A stretch of 52,707 nucleotides of DNA. It comes from JBEGTT01 sp041179245 (GTDB lineage Bacteria; Pseudomonadota; Gammaproteobacteria; Burkholderiales; Rhodocyclaceae). The stretch covers positions 1 through 52,707 of the forward strand of contig JBEGTT010000155.1 of NCBI GenBank assembly GCA_041179245.1, given 5' to 3'. Both the position numbers and the translations under genes were made by a program. Of this stretch, positions 1 through 9,848 are shown piece after piece (position 1 is the first letter of the stretch; every line of letters begins with the position of its first letter). A model generated the notes under the pieces. That model did no database searches. It was not told the origin of the DNA and saw only the letters and a program-made list of their open reading frames with translations.

Positions 1-497
1 TGCTTACGCTTGCGTAGAACAGATTTCTCGATTTCCATAGTGCCCACTAAGTCGTTGTAGTGGAGACTATCTTCCCTATCCATGCCCCCGAAAAACAGAT
101 GACTTCACCGCAGGCTTACAATCAAGAGGCGAATTTGCGTCATTGTTTAGCCTTAATAGAATTGATTGATAACTTCCATTACACGAGCGTTCTCTGTATC
201 CAGTGTTCAAAGTCTACGGCTGGCATTGGTTTGGCAAATAAATAGCTCTGCGATGACTTTGTATCTCAAGTTATGCCCCATTGCAATTTCATGCCAGTGA
301 ATCACCCTCGATTCTATTGACACGTTTTGATGTCTGTTCTGGCTGCGGTGCAAGGTACGAGAACCTTGCCAGCGCGTTCGCCAAATCAAGACTCTGCTGT
401 GCAGTCTGGTCAGCCTTTTAGCAACCGCTATCAAAGGCATTGCGAACCGAAACGGATGGACACAAGAATATCGGCAATGGCCGACAATCGGAAGTAA
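1..497. other. Stretch with no recognised gene downstream of gyrB
   Basis: I see no convincing gene here. Short open frames exist on both strands (for example about 60-245 on plus and 207-440 on minus), but none resembles a family I know, none has a good ribosome binding site, and their composition is not protein-like. A minus-strand ATG at 36-38 opens a frame that runs off the left edge (about 12 codons, beginning MEIEKSVL) and could be the start of the next gene; this is too short to judge. The stretch may be intergenic DNA or a decayed gene. Confidence 0.5.
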
Positions 498-525
498 AAA
501 TGGCCCCCAAACTCGGGAGCCATTT
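498..525 (-). terminator. Rho-independent terminator of gyrB
   Basis: An inverted repeat AAATGGC...GCCATTT with additional inner C/G pairing lies about 60 bases beyond the gyrB stop codon. Read on the minus strand it is followed by a short T-rich run (ATTTTTACTT). This is the usual geometry of an intrinsic terminator and fits the end of the gyrB transcript. Confidence 0.7.
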
Positions 526-583
526 CGTGTGAAATCTAAGATTTATGGGAAAAATCTAGGTTTCAATGGGATCCTACAAAACG

Positions 584-3055
584 CTAAATATCAATATTTC
601 TAGCATAAGCCGCATTGGCTTCGATGAAGTTGCGGCGAGGTTCGACGAGTTCGCCCATTAAGGTAGTAAACGTTTCGTCAGCGCCAATGGCATCTTCAAT
701 ATTCACTTTAAGCAGACGGCGAACCTTAGGATCCATGGTGGTTTCCCACAGTTGTTCTGGATTCATTTCACCCAAACCTTTGTAACGCTGTTTGCTTATG
801 CCGCGTTCAACTTCCTTGAATAACCATTGAACCGCCTGTGCAAAATTGGAAATTGAATGTTTCTTTTCACCACGTTGAATAATGGCACCTGAGCCAAATA
901 ACCCTGAAAACAGTTGCGCAGTGGCATGGAGTTGACGGAAATCACCCGACCCTAACAAGGAGCTTGTGATCAGCCCAACTTTCAAATTACCGTGGTGGAA
1001 CCGTTCTACGCGAATCGTCCATGCTTCCTGTATTTCGTCATAGTCAGGGCGAATGGTCACGCCAGGTCTGCTACATTCAGCCAAGGTCTTAGCAGAAGCC
1101 CTTGCTTCTTCTTCTGTTGAAAGACTTAAAACAAGATTTTTTTCGACAACGCTGAGCAGAATTTCTGGGCTAATAATGTGCGACAGTCGATCTATCACTG
1201 CCTCTGACAATAACCACGAACGGGCCATTTCTTCCAACGCTGATCCTGTAATTTCAGTGCCTGTTTCAGATGGTTTAAGGACGGCTTCATCCAGTGCTAA
1301 TTGCAATACGAACTGGTTATATTCTTGATCGTCCTTTAGATAACGCTCAGTTTTTCCATGCTTAACTTTGTACAACGGTGGTTGTGCAATATAGATGTGA
1401 CCACCTTGAACAAGCTCTGGCATCTGGCGGTAGAAGAAAGTCAGCAGAAGTGTCCGAATGTGTGCGCCATCCACATCCGCATCGGTCATGATGATGATGC
1501 GGTGGTAACGCAGTTTTTCGGGTTTGTATTCGTCTTTACCGATTCCTGTACCCAACGCGGTAATCAAGGTGACGATTTCCTGACTTGAAACCAATTTGTC
1601 AAAACGCGCTTTTTCAACGTTTAGAATTTTGCCTTTAAGCGGCAGAATGGCTTGAAATTTACGGTCACGACCCTGTTTGGCAGAACCACCAGCGGAATCG
1701 CCCTCGACCAGATAAAGCTCGCACTGACTTGGGTCTTTTTCCTGACAATCGGCTAATTTGCCGGGTAGCCCCACACCATCAAGAACGCCTTTGCGGCGAG
1801 TCATGTCACGGGCTTTGCGCGCAGCTTCCCGTGCACGGGCGGCTTCTACGATCTTGCCTGTGATTGTTTTCGCATCAAGCGGCTTTTCTTGTAAAAACTC
1901 GTGCAATTTTGCAGCAACCACTTCTTCAACTGCTGGCCGAGCTTCCGAAGAAACCAACTTCATCTTGGTTTGAGATGAAAACTTCGGATCAGGCATTTTG
2001 ACGGATAACACGCAGGCAAGACCTTCCCGCATGTCATCACCTGAAATATCGACCTTCGCTTTTTTAGCGATGTCGTTTTCTTCTATGTATTTGTTAATCA
2101 CTCGCGTCATCGCCGCGCGTAAACCAGTTAGGTGGGTACCACCATCTGATTGCGGGATGTTGTTGGTAAAACACAGTACTTGTTCGGCGTAAGAATCATT
2201 CCACTGCATGGCGACTTCGACGGAAACCGTTCCGCCGTTTGGAATTTGAGATTCTCCTGTGCTGTAAAACACCGTTGGATGCAAAACTGATTTACTACGG
2301 TTAATGTACTCAACGAAGCCTTTAACACCTCCCGCGTAAGCAAAGTCTTCTTCCTTACCAGTACGTTGATCAAACAAACGGATACGTACACCATTGTTCA
2401 GGAAAGACAGTTCGCGCAAGCGTTTAGCAAGGATGTCGTAGTGAAATTCAACGACCCCGAAAATTTCTTCGTCCGCAAGAAAGTGAACTTCTGTACCGCG
2501 TTTTTCGGTTTGACCAGCGATCCTTAAGGGTGAGGTTTCAACACCATCACGCAATTCAATCATGCGGTTAACCGCATGACCTCTTTCAAATTCGAGTAGG
2601 TATTTTTTACCATCTCGACGAATGGTCAAACGCAGCCATTTCGATAGGGCATTCACACAGGACACCCCTACACCGTGTAAGCCGCCTGATACTTTGTAAG
2701 AGTTCTGATTGAACTTACCACCCGCATGCAACACACACATCACGATTTCAGCCGCCGAACGTTTTGGCTCGTGTTTGTCGTCCATTTTGACGCCAGTTGG
2801 AATACCACGTCCGTTGTCAGTGACCGAAATGGAGTTATCCGCATGGATGGTGACAACGATATCGTCACAATGCCCGGCCAGCGCTTCGTCAATGGCGTTA
2901 TCAACGACTTCAAACACCATGTGGTGCAGTCCAGTGCCATCAGAGGTATCCCCGATGTACATGCCTGGTCGTTTACGAACCGCTTCCAACCCTTCCAATT
3001 GCTGAATAGAGTCTTCGTCGTAGGAAGCTTCACTTACATTTTGCTGAATAGACAT
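584..3055 (-). CDS. gyrB: DNA gyrase subunit B
   Basis: GyrB is the ATPase subunit of DNA gyrase, which introduces negative supercoils in the cytoplasm together with GyrA. The 823-residue product has the N-terminal GHKL ATPase region (RKRPGMYIGDTSDGTGLHH, then VVDNAIDEALAG), the transducer domain, the TOPRIM motifs EGDSAGGSAKQGRDR and DADVDGAHIRTL, and the C-terminal GyrA-contact region with RYKGLGEMNPEQLWETTMDP. The length matches the long proteobacterial form (E. coli 804 residues), which carries an extra domain within the TOPRIM half; that region (about residues 560-730) is present. The gene is co-directional with dnaN and dnaA in the order dnaA-dnaN-gyrB and ends at a terminator. recF, which often sits between dnaN and gyrB, is absent here. 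The frame is intact. Confidence 0.98.
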   Translation of the reverse strand: MSIQQNVSEASYDEDSIQQLEGLEAVRKRPGMYIGDTSDGTGLHHMVFEVVDNAIDEALAGHCDDIVVTIHADNSISVTDNGRGIPTGVKMDDKHEPKRSAAEIVMCVLHAGGKFNQNSYKVSGGLHGVGVSCVNALSKWLRLTIRRDGKKYLLEFERGHAVNRMIELRDGVETSPLRIAGQTEKRGTEVHFLADEEIFGVVEFHYDILAKRLRELSFLNNGVRIRLFDQRTGKEEDFAYAGGVKGFVEYINRSKSVLHPTVFYSTGESQIPNGGTVSVEVAMQWNDSYAEQVLCFTNNIPQSDGGTHLTGLRAAMTRVINKYIEENDIAKKAKVDISGDDMREGLACVLSVKMPDPKFSSQTKMKLVSSEARPAVEEVVAAKLHEFLQEKPLDAKTITGKIVEAARAREAARKARDMTRRKGVLDGVGLPGKLADCQEKDPSQCELYLVEGDSAGGSAKQGRDRKFQAILPLKGKILNVEKARFDKLVSSQEIVTLITALGTGIGKDEYKPEKLRYHRIIIMTDADVDGAHIRTLLLTFFYRQMPELVQGGHIYIAQPPLYKVKHGKTERYLKDDQEYNQFVLQLALDEAVLKPSETGTEITGSALEEMARSWLLSEAVIDRLSHIISPEILLSVVEKNLVLSLSTEEEARASAKTLAECSRPGVTIRPDYDEIQEAWTIRVERFHHGNLKVGLITSSLLGSGDFRQLHATAQLFSGLFGSGAIIQRGEKKHSISNFAQAVQWLFKEVERGISKQRYKGLGEMNPEQLWETTMDPKVRRLLKVNIEDAIGADETFTTLMGELVEPRRNFIEANAAYARNIDI

Positions 3056-3125
3056 TACTGATTCCAGATTGGTTACAACACTTCAACATTGCTACTGGTG
3101 TGACGATTACGGCTAAAGAATGAAA

Positions 3126-4232
3126 TTAAATCCGCATTGGCATAACGACATACTTGAATTGGCTATTACCCGGAATGGTAATTAATGAGCTGGAATTGGC
3201 ATCATTGAAACTCCACAGCACATCCTCAGTCTGGATATTGTTCAGTACATCCAAGAGATAACCCACATTAAAGCCTACGTCGAGCGTATCACCGTTATAG
3301 CTAACTTCGATTTCTTCTTGAGCTTCTTCCTGCTCTGCATTGGCCGCCACAATCTTCAAGCTGTTATCCGTTAGCAATAAACGTACACCACGGAATTTTT
3401 CATTGGTCAGGATGGCCACCCGTTGCATCGCTTGCATCAACTGCATCCGATTGACGGAAAGCTCATTCTTGAGCAAGGTCGGGATCACACGTTGGTAATC
3501 AGGAAATTTTCCGTCAATTAATTTTGTGACCAAATTGACATTAGCGAACTTAAATTTAAGCTGGTTCGCCGTCATATCGATCATCAGCGGATCAGCGTTA
3601 TCACCCAGCAAACGGTTAAGTTCCAAAATCGTTTTACGCGGAACAATCATTTCCATGCGTGGGTAATCGCCGTCCAATGCTTGGGATGCAAAAGCAAGTC
3701 GATGTCCATCCGTAGCAACCGCGCGAAGCTCATTTCCTTCTACCATGAGCAATAAGCCATTCAGGTAGTAACGAACATCCTGCGCAGCCATCGCGTATTG
3801 GGTTTTGGCTATCAGTTGTTTGAATTGTTGCTGTGTCACTTGAATAGATTGTGTATCACCTTCATTCAGGACCATTAAGGGGAAATCTTGTGCTGGCAGC
3901 GTTTGTAGATTGAAACGGCTTTTACCTGCTTTTAGCTGAAGACGTTTTTCATCCTGAGCCAGCGTAATGTCAGCACTTTCAGGAAGTGAACGAAGGATAT
4001 CCAGAAGTTTTTTGGCAGACACCGTTAGGGAACCATCATGTCCACCTTCAAAATTTCCCTGAGAAGTAGTGATTTGAATTTCAATATCTGTTGCCAATAA
4101 CGTTAAATCTGAACCTACTCTTTCAAGTAAAACATTCGAGAGAATTGGCAAGGTATGCCGACGTTCGACAATTCCTGAAACTGATTGTAGAGGCACTAAC
4201 AGGGCATCTCGCTTACATTGAATAGTAAACAT
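3126..4232 (-). CDS. dnaN: DNA polymerase III subunit beta (sliding clamp)
   Basis: The beta clamp is a ring-shaped homodimer that tethers DNA polymerase III and other partners to DNA. The 368-residue protein has the usual length and three-fold clamp architecture. It contains family landmarks such as ERRHTLPILSNVLL near residue 25, the central ATDGHRLA and the C-terminal tail ending YVVMPMRI, which forms part of the hydrophobic partner-binding cleft. The minus-strand ATG at 4232 is preceded by an AGGAGC ribosome binding site about 9 bases upstream, which fixes the start. The gene lies 218 bases after dnaA in the same direction; that gap contains DnaA-box-like sites. gyrB follows 70 bases downstream without recF between them. 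Confidence 0.98.
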   Translation of the reverse strand: MFTIQCKRDALLVPLQSVSGIVERRHTLPILSNVLLERVGSDLTLLATDIEIQITTSQGNFEGGHDGSLTVSAKKLLDILRSLPESADITLAQDEKRLQLKAGKSRFNLQTLPAQDFPLMVLNEGDTQSIQVTQQQFKQLIAKTQYAMAAQDVRYYLNGLLLMVEGNELRAVATDGHRLAFASQALDGDYPRMEMIVPRKTILELNRLLGDNADPLMIDMTANQLKFKFANVNLVTKLIDGKFPDYQRVIPTLLKNELSVNRMQLMQAMQRVAILTNEKFRGVRLLLTDNSLKIVAANAEQEEAQEEIEVSYNGDTLDVGFNVGYLLDVLNNIQTEDVLWSFNDANSSSLITIPGNSQFKYVVMPMRI

Positions 4233-4450
4233 GTATATAAGCTCCTATAAAAACTATGTTCGTAACAAATCTGTGGATATCTTAACTTAAAGCAAAAAAA
4301 TCAATTAGATAAAGACTAAAAAAGGGTACTGATAAAGCTGTGAACTGCATGTTGATGGATTGGGGATAAAAAAGAGCTTTTGCCTAAATGGGTAAGTTGT
4401 CCACAATTCATCCCTTGGGTTATTCATAGTTTATCCACAGGGCTTTAGGC
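4233..4450. other. Probable replication origin region (dnaA-dnaN gap)
   Basis: The gap holds a cluster of 9-base sites close to the DnaA box TTATCCACA: a perfect copy at 4431-4439, TTGTCCACA at 4397-4405, and one-mismatch copies on the other strand at 4361-4369 (TTATCCCCA) and 4272-4280 (ATATCCACA), with a weaker TTATTCATA at 4420-4428. Next to them, 4281-4325 is strongly A-rich and could serve as the unwinding element. Clustering of boxes with an AT-rich flank beside dnaA is the standard signature of oriC. The 97-base gap upstream of dnaA is too short to hold a complete origin. No strand-skew calculation was possible. Confidence 0.65.
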
Positions 4451-5809
4451 TCATCCCTTCAGAACTTGAAGAAGGACATGTAAGTCATGGTTTAGTTCAT
4501 TGTCCTTTTTTCGCAGCTCATCAATTGTTTTGACAGCGTGCATTACCGTCGTATGGTCTCTGCCACCAAAGGCATCACCAATCATGGGATAACTCCGCTG
4601 GGTCAGCTCTTTGCACAGCCACATGGCAATTTGGCGAGGCCTAGCCAGAAGGCGTGTTCTCTTTTTGGAGAACATGTCAGCAACCTTAATTTTATAGAAA
4701 TCAGCAACGGTCTTTTGGATAACCTCAACCGTAATGTTTCTAGACAGGCCAATCATGTCCTTCAGGGCATCTTTGGTCACATCCAAGTTGATTTTTTTCC
4801 CGTGGAAAAGTGAGTAAGCCATGACTTTTTTCAGGGCGCCTTCCAGTTCTCTAACATTTGACCGTAAATGTTTAGCAATGAAAAAGGCGACTTCATCGTC
4901 CAGCTGAATGCCTTCCGACTCTGCTTTTTTCTTCAGGATAGCAACCCGCATTTCGGTTTCAGGAGGTTCAACTTGAACCGTTAAGCCCCAATCAAAACGC
5001 GTAATCAGGCGCTCATCTAATCCAGAAATATTTTTGGGATAGGTATCGCAGGTAATCACAATCTGCTTTTTAGCCTCACTTAGCGCGTTAAAAGCATAAA
5101 AAAACTGTTCTTGGCTACGTTCCTTATTGATGAAAAACTGAATGTCATCAACCAAGAGAACATCCAAAGAACGGTAGTACTGCTTGAATTGTTCAATGGT
5201 TTGCTGGCGATAGGCTTTAACCATCTCAGAATAGAAATCTTCAGCGTGAACATAACGGATAGATTTTTTTGGCTGGTTTTGGTGGATATGGTTACCAATT
5301 GCCAGCATCAAGTGAGTTTTGCCTAAACCCGTTCCACCATAGATAAATAGCGGGTTGTAGGCGCCACCGGGGTTTTCGGCAACCTGCATGGCAGCAGCGC
5401 GAGCCAGATCATTTGCCCGACCAACCACTAGGTTATCAAATGAAAATTCTGATTGAAGGCGTGTTTTTCGGTACGGTTCAAGCGTATCGCTATTAGGTTT
5501 TTTTACAACAGGGGTGAAATCATCAACCGATTTTTTTTCTTCTGTAGATTTCGGTTTAGGAACTGATTTGCCGATGATTAGGTCTACGCTGACATCTGTA
5601 TTGAAGTAGAGCTGGGCAAGTTTTGTGATCTTGTTTAAGTATTTATCTCTGATCCACTTTAAGACGAAACCATTTGAAGCAATCAGGGTCAGGCCTTGTT
5701 CTGGGGCATTCTCGCCTTCCAGTTGAAGTGGCTTTATCCAGGTTGAAAATTGCTGAGGAGGCAATTCCTGTTCAAAGTGTTGCAAGCAAGATTGCCAGAA
5801 AGAGGGCAT
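4451..5809 (-). CDS. dnaA: Chromosomal replication initiator protein DnaA
   Basis: DnaA is the AAA+ ATPase that binds DnaA boxes and opens the replication origin. The 452-residue protein has all four domains: the N-terminal helicase-loading domain (about 1-80), a lysine-rich linker (about 81-115), the AAA+ core with Walker A GGTGLGKT at residues 158-165 and Walker B VDDIQFF near 220, and the C-terminal DNA-binding domain with the signature GGRDHTTVMHAV near residue 420. The length fits the family. It is the first gene of the dnaA-dnaN-gyrB block. A perfect DnaA box lies about 60 bases upstream of the start, which suggests the usual autoregulation. Confidence 0.98.
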   Translation of the reverse strand: MPSFWQSCLQHFEQELPPQQFSTWIKPLQLEGENAPEQGLTLIASNGFVLKWIRDKYLNKITKLAQLYFNTDVSVDLIIGKSVPKPKSTEEKKSVDDFTPVVKKPNSDTLEPYRKTRLQSEFSFDNLVVGRANDLARAAAMQVAENPGGAYNPLFIYGGTGLGKTHLMLAIGNHIHQNQPKKSIRYVHAEDFYSEMVKAYRQQTIEQFKQYYRSLDVLLVDDIQFFINKERSQEQFFYAFNALSEAKKQIVITCDTYPKNISGLDERLITRFDWGLTVQVEPPETEMRVAILKKKAESEGIQLDDEVAFFIAKHLRSNVRELEGALKKVMAYSLFHGKKINLDVTKDALKDMIGLSRNITVEVIQKTVADFYKIKVADMFSKKRTRLLARPRQIAMWLCKELTQRSYPMIGDAFGGRDHTTVMHAVKTIDELRKKDNELNHDLHVLLQVLKG

Positions 5810-5868
5810 AAAAAACCGAGTCAGACTTCAGTGTGGAGGGTCGTGAATTCTACCGATTCCTCGGAAAG

Positions 5869-5877
5869 TTATCCACA
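5869..5877 (+). promoter_or_regulatory. DnaA box upstream of dnaA
   Basis: An exact TTATCCACA lies in the 97-base gap between dnaA and the divergent dehydrogenase gene. A single box at this position is typical of dnaA autoregulation. It could also influence the divergent gene, whose start lies about 30 bases away. Confidence 0.6.
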
Positions 5878-5906
5878 GCTTTTAGGAATATTGAAACAAT
5901 CTATCC

Positions 5907-8900
5907 ATGGCTCAGACAGCGCACAACCCATCAGTTAAAATCACCAGTCCTTTGAAAAGTTCAATTCCCACCATGACAGCACGCCTGCGTGAAATTCCTT
6001 ACAACTACACCTCCTTTTCTGACCGCGAAATCGTTATTCGTTTACTTGGAGAGGAAAACTGGGCGATTCTCGATGAATTACGCAGCGAACGCGTCACAGG
6101 CCGCTCTGCGCGAATGCTCTATGAAGTACTCGGGGATATTTGGGTTGTGCAGCGAAATCCTTATTTGGAAGATGATCTCTTAGCGAATGTGGATCGTAGA
6201 GTTGCCTTGGTCAATGCGCTGAAGCACCGTTTGTCAGAAGTCGAAAAGCGTCGGCATGCGACAGAAAATGAAGATGTATCGAGGAGCAGCAAAGTCGCGA
6301 GGTTGGTGCTTGCTGCACAGGAGGCATTGCAGCGCTTCGAGTTGAACTTTGAAATAACTACAAAACTCCGGCGCAAAGTTTCCAGAGAACTGAGCCGCCA
6401 CACACGCAAAGACAATATTGCTTTTGATGGGCTTGCACGGGTTTCTCATGTCACCGATGCCACCGATTGGCGAGTGGAGTATCCCTTTGTCGTTCTGTAT
6501 CCTGATACGGAAGAAGAAATAGCACCGCTGGTACGAGGGTGCATCAATGCGGGGCTAACGATTATTCCGCGTGGCGCTGGTACCGGATACACCGGTGGGG
6601 CCGTCCCGCTTACGCCATTTTCAGCGGTGATTAATACCGAAAAATTGATCGATATTGGTTCGGTTGAACAGACCATCTTGCCTGGTCATACCCAGCCTTA
6701 TGCCACCGTACGTACAAGTGTTGGGGTGGTTACTGACCGCGTTTCCGAAGCAGCCTCAGCGGCTGGCCTTGTCTTTGCCGTGGACCCCACTTCTGCCAGT
6801 GCTTCCTGTATTGGTGGAAATATTGCGATGAATGCGGGGGGCAAAAAAGCGGTGTTGTGGGGTACCGCACTGGACAATCTGGCTTGGTGGAAGATGGTCA
6901 CACCAGACGGTAACTGGTTGGAAACTGAACGACTTAACCATAACTTCGGAAAAATTCACGAGCAGGAACAAGTAGAGTTTCGGCTGAGACGTTTTAGCCC
7001 TGATGGCAAGAAGATGTTGGGTGAAGAAATTTTGTCTATGCCAGGTTCGGCTTGTCGGAAAGCTGGGCTCGGAAAAGATGTGACTGATAAGTTTTTAGGT
7101 GGTGTGCCAGGGGTTCAAAAAGAAGGTACTGATGGGATTATTGTCGCTGCTCGCTGGGTGCTGCATAAGATGCCCCCAGTTGCTCGAACCGTGTGTCTGG
7201 AATTTTTTGGACAGGTAAGAGAAGCCGTTCCAGCCATCGTTGAAATTACCGATTATTTTAAGCCGGGTGGTGCTGGGCACGCAGCAGGGGTTCAACTTGC
7301 TGGCCTTGAACATTTGGATGAGCGTTACGTTAAAGCCGTAGGTTATGCCACCAAAGCCAAGCGTCACGGTCGTCCCAAGATGGTGCTGATTGGCGACATT
7401 GTTGGTCACGATGAAGCTATTGTGATGGCTGCGGTATCGGAAGTTGTACGCATGACCAATGCCCGAGGTTCTGAAGGCTTTATTGCCGTGACCCCGGAAA
7501 CGCGCAAAAAATTCTGGCTTGACCGTTCGCGTACAGCAGCGATTTCCCGTCACACCAATGCGTTTAAGGTCAATGAAGACGTAGTCATTCCATTGCCTCG
7601 TATGGGTGAATATTGCGACGGCATCGAACGTATCAATATCGAGTTATCAATTCAGAACAAACTCGCACTTTGTGATGCGTTAAGCGAATTTTTCCAAGGC
7701 GATTTACCGGTGCGTGTTGGTGATACGGCATTGGAAAAAGACGTGCTGATTGGTGACCGTCGCGAGCAGGCTATTGAGCATGTCGCGCAGGTCCGCCAGC
7801 GCTGGCAGTGGTTGTTAGATAACCTTGATTCGCCACTGACAGCAGCGGAAAACCATTTTGCCGAATTAGGAGTTAAAGCGGCTGAACTCAGCAATCGGGC
7901 AGAAAATCCAAAGTTGTTTCATCGCCTGCAGGATTATTCGGTGCGTGTGTCGTGGAAAACCGAACTCAAAGAACCATTGGAAATCCTGTTTGACGGAGGC
8001 ATCTACCGTCCGATCAGTGAGCGCATGGAGTCTATCCAGAAGAAAGTGTTGCGGGGGCGTGTTTTTGTCGCTCTGCACATGCATGCGGGTGATGGCAACG
8101 TACATACCAATATTCCGGTTAATTCTGATAATTATGAAATGCTACAAACGGCGCATAAGGCTGTTGAACGCATCATGCATTTGGCGCGCGCTCTAGATGG
8201 TGTTATCTCTGGCGAGCATGGGATCGGTATTACTAAGCTGGAATTTCTAACCGAAGATGAAATTGCCCCCTTCCGTGCCTACAAACAAAAAATTGACCCG
8301 GATGGCCATTTCAACAAGGGTAAATTAATGCCCGGTGGCGATATGGCTAATGCCTACACCCCGTCATTTAGCCTGTTGGGCACCGAGTCTCTGATTATGG
8401 AGCAGTCCGAAATTGGAAAAATTTCGGAAATGGTTAAAAACTGTCTGCGTTGCGGCAAGTGCAAACCAGTGTGTTCAACGCATGTGCCGCGAGCCAATTT
8501 GCTTTACAGCCCGCGCAACAAAATTTTAAGTGTTGGCCTGCTGACTGAAGCCTTTTTGTACGAGGAGCAGACCCGGCGTGGCATTTCCTTGCAGCATTTT
8601 GATGAATTTAATGATGTGGCTGACCATTGCACGGTCTGCCATCGTTGCGAAAAACCTTGCCCCGTCGACATCGACTTTGGTGATGTCACGGTAGCCATGC
8701 GTAACCTGTTACGTAAGCAGGGCAAAAAACGCTTTAGCCCCGGCACGGCTGCGTCAATGGCCTTTTTGTCACTGAAAGATCCATCAACGATCAAGATGAT
8801 GCGTTTAGTGATGATGGATTTCGGATTTAAGGCACAACGCTTGGCGCATAAAGTTGCGAAGTCCATTGGCTTGTTTAGCGACATGCGAAATAACCCCCCG

Positions 8901-9848
8901 GCTTCACTGGGAAAACCTTCTGTCAAAACGCAGTTGATTCATTTTATGAATCGCCCTATGCCTGGTAATTTGCCAAAACGAACCTCTCGCGCCTTGTTGG
9001 ATATTGAAGATGACAAGGTGATCCCAGTGATCCGTAATCCACAGAAAACGACGGAAGATTCCGATGCTGTTTTCTATTTCCCGGGTTGTGGTTCTGAGCG
9101 GCTATTTTCTCAAGTTGGGCTAGCGACTCAAGCGATGCTTTATGAAGTCGGTGCAACGACGGTGTTACCGCCGGGGTACTTATGTTGCGGATATCCGCAA
9201 ACCTCTTCGGGCGATGAAGATAAAGGCCAAAAAATCACCACGGATAATCGCGTGTTGTTCCACCGAGTGGCCAATACCCTGAATTATCTCGATATCAAGA
9301 CGGTGATCGTTTCATGTGGAACTTGCATGGATCAGTTACAGAAATATCAGTTTGAGAAGATTTTCCCGGGTTGCCGTTTGCTGGATATTCACGAATATCT
9401 AATGGAGAAGGGAGTCGCTTTGAAAGGCGTCGAAGGGACGCGTTATATGTATCACGACCCATGCCATTCACCGATGAAGGCTTATGCCCCGCTGCAAGTT
9501 ACTAAGGCGCTGATGGGCCAAGACGTGCCGCTTTCAGACCGGTGTTGCGGGGATGCGGGTTCGTTTGCCTATGCCCGACCTGATATCGCGACACAGGTTA
9601 AATTCCGCAAGCAGGAAGAAATCGAAAAAGGGGCAGAGAAACTCCGCACTGACGGTTTTGCAGGGAAGGTCAAAATTTTGACTTCTTGTCCCGCTTGTTT
9701 GCAGGGGCTATCTCGTTACGATGACGATGCTAATACCAAGGCGGATTACATTGTGGTCGAAATGGCCAAACACTTACTTGGCGAAAGCTGGATGCCGGAT
9801 TACGTCCAAAAAGCAAACCATGGTGGTATTGAACGGATATTGCTGTGA
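5907..9848 (+). CDS. Fused FAD-linked oxidase / Fe-S oxidoreductase (DUF3683 type)
   Basis: This 1313-residue protein joins an FAD-binding dehydrogenase of the D-lactate/glycolate oxidase type to an iron-sulfur, CCG-domain electron-transfer module of the GlpC/GlcF type. An N-terminal region (about residues 25-180) with REIPYNYTSFSDREIV is typical of DUF3683. It is followed by the PCMH-type FAD domain (PRGAGTGYTGGAVPL near residue 215), the oxidase C-terminal domain with HAGDGNVHTNIP near 730 and SGEHGIG near 770, two 4Fe-4S motifs (CLRCGKCKPVC near 845 and CTVCHRCEKPC near 910) and two CCG segments (about 1060-1095 and 1175-1215). It probably oxidises a 2-hydroxy acid such as lactate and passes electrons to the quinone pool, but the substrate is not shown. 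ATG 5973 is an alternative start. It overlaps the HIT gene by four bases. Confidence 0.88.
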   Translation: MAQTAHNPSVKITSPLKSSIPTMTARLREIPYNYTSFSDREIVIRLLGEENWAILDELRSERVTGRSARMLYEVLGDIWVVQRNPYLEDDLLANVDRRVALVNALKHRLSEVEKRRHATENEDVSRSSKVARLVLAAQEALQRFELNFEITTKLRRKVSRELSRHTRKDNIAFDGLARVSHVTDATDWRVEYPFVVLYPDTEEEIAPLVRGCINAGLTIIPRGAGTGYTGGAVPLTPFSAVINTEKLIDIGSVEQTILPGHTQPYATVRTSVGVVTDRVSEAASAAGLVFAVDPTSASASCIGGNIAMNAGGKKAVLWGTALDNLAWWKMVTPDGNWLETERLNHNFGKIHEQEQVEFRLRRFSPDGKKMLGEEILSMPGSACRKAGLGKDVTDKFLGGVPGVQKEGTDGIIVAARWVLHKMPPVARTVCLEFFGQVREAVPAIVEITDYFKPGGAGHAAGVQLAGLEHLDERYVKAVGYATKAKRHGRPKMVLIGDIVGHDEAIVMAAVSEVVRMTNARGSEGFIAVTPETRKKFWLDRSRTAAISRHTNAFKVNEDVVIPLPRMGEYCDGIERINIELSIQNKLALCDALSEFFQGDLPVRVGDTALEKDVLIGDRREQAIEHVAQVRQRWQWLLDNLDSPLTAAENHFAELGVKAAELSNRAENPKLFHRLQDYSVRVSWKTELKEPLEILFDGGIYRPISERMESIQKKVLRGRVFVALHMHAGDGNVHTNIPVNSDNYEMLQTAHKAVERIMHLARALDGVISGEHGIGITKLEFLTEDEIAPFRAYKQKIDPDGHFNKGKLMPGGDMANAYTPSFSLLGTESLIMEQSEIGKISEMVKNCLRCGKCKPVCSTHVPRANLLYSPRNKILSVGLLTEAFLYEEQTRRGISLQHFDEFNDVADHCTVCHRCEKPCPVDIDFGDVTVAMRNLLRKQGKKRFSPGTAASMAFLSLKDPSTIKMMRLVMMDFGFKAQRLAHKVAKSIGLFSDMRNNPPASLGKPSVKTQLIHFMNRPMPGNLPKRTSRALLDIEDDKVIPVIRNPQKTTEDSDAVFYFPGCGSERLFSQVGLATQAMLYEVGATTVLPPGYLCCGYPQTSSGDEDKGQKITTDNRVLFHRVANTLNYLDIKTVIVSCGTCMDQLQKYQFEKIFPGCRLLDIHEYLMEKGVALKGVEGTRYMYHDPCHSPMKAYAPLQVTKALMGQDVPLSDRCCGDAGSFAYARPDIATQVKFRKQEEIEKGAEKLRTDGFAGKVKILTSCPACLQGLSRYDDDANTKADYIVVEMAKHLLGESWMPDYVQKANHGGIERILL

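Noticed and set aside
1..38. Possible start of a minus-strand gene (MEIEKSVL...) running off the left edge
   Set aside because: Only 12 codons are visible and no ribosome binding site is seen, so a gene cannot be supported.
207..440. 77-codon minus-strand open frame downstream of gyrB
   Set aside because: No family resemblance, no ribosome binding site, and composition unlike a protein; could be a decayed gene but nothing shows it.
7095..7553. 152-codon open frame antisense to the large dehydrogenase gene
   Set aside because: The plus-strand frame is clearly the real gene; the antisense product has no recognisable features.
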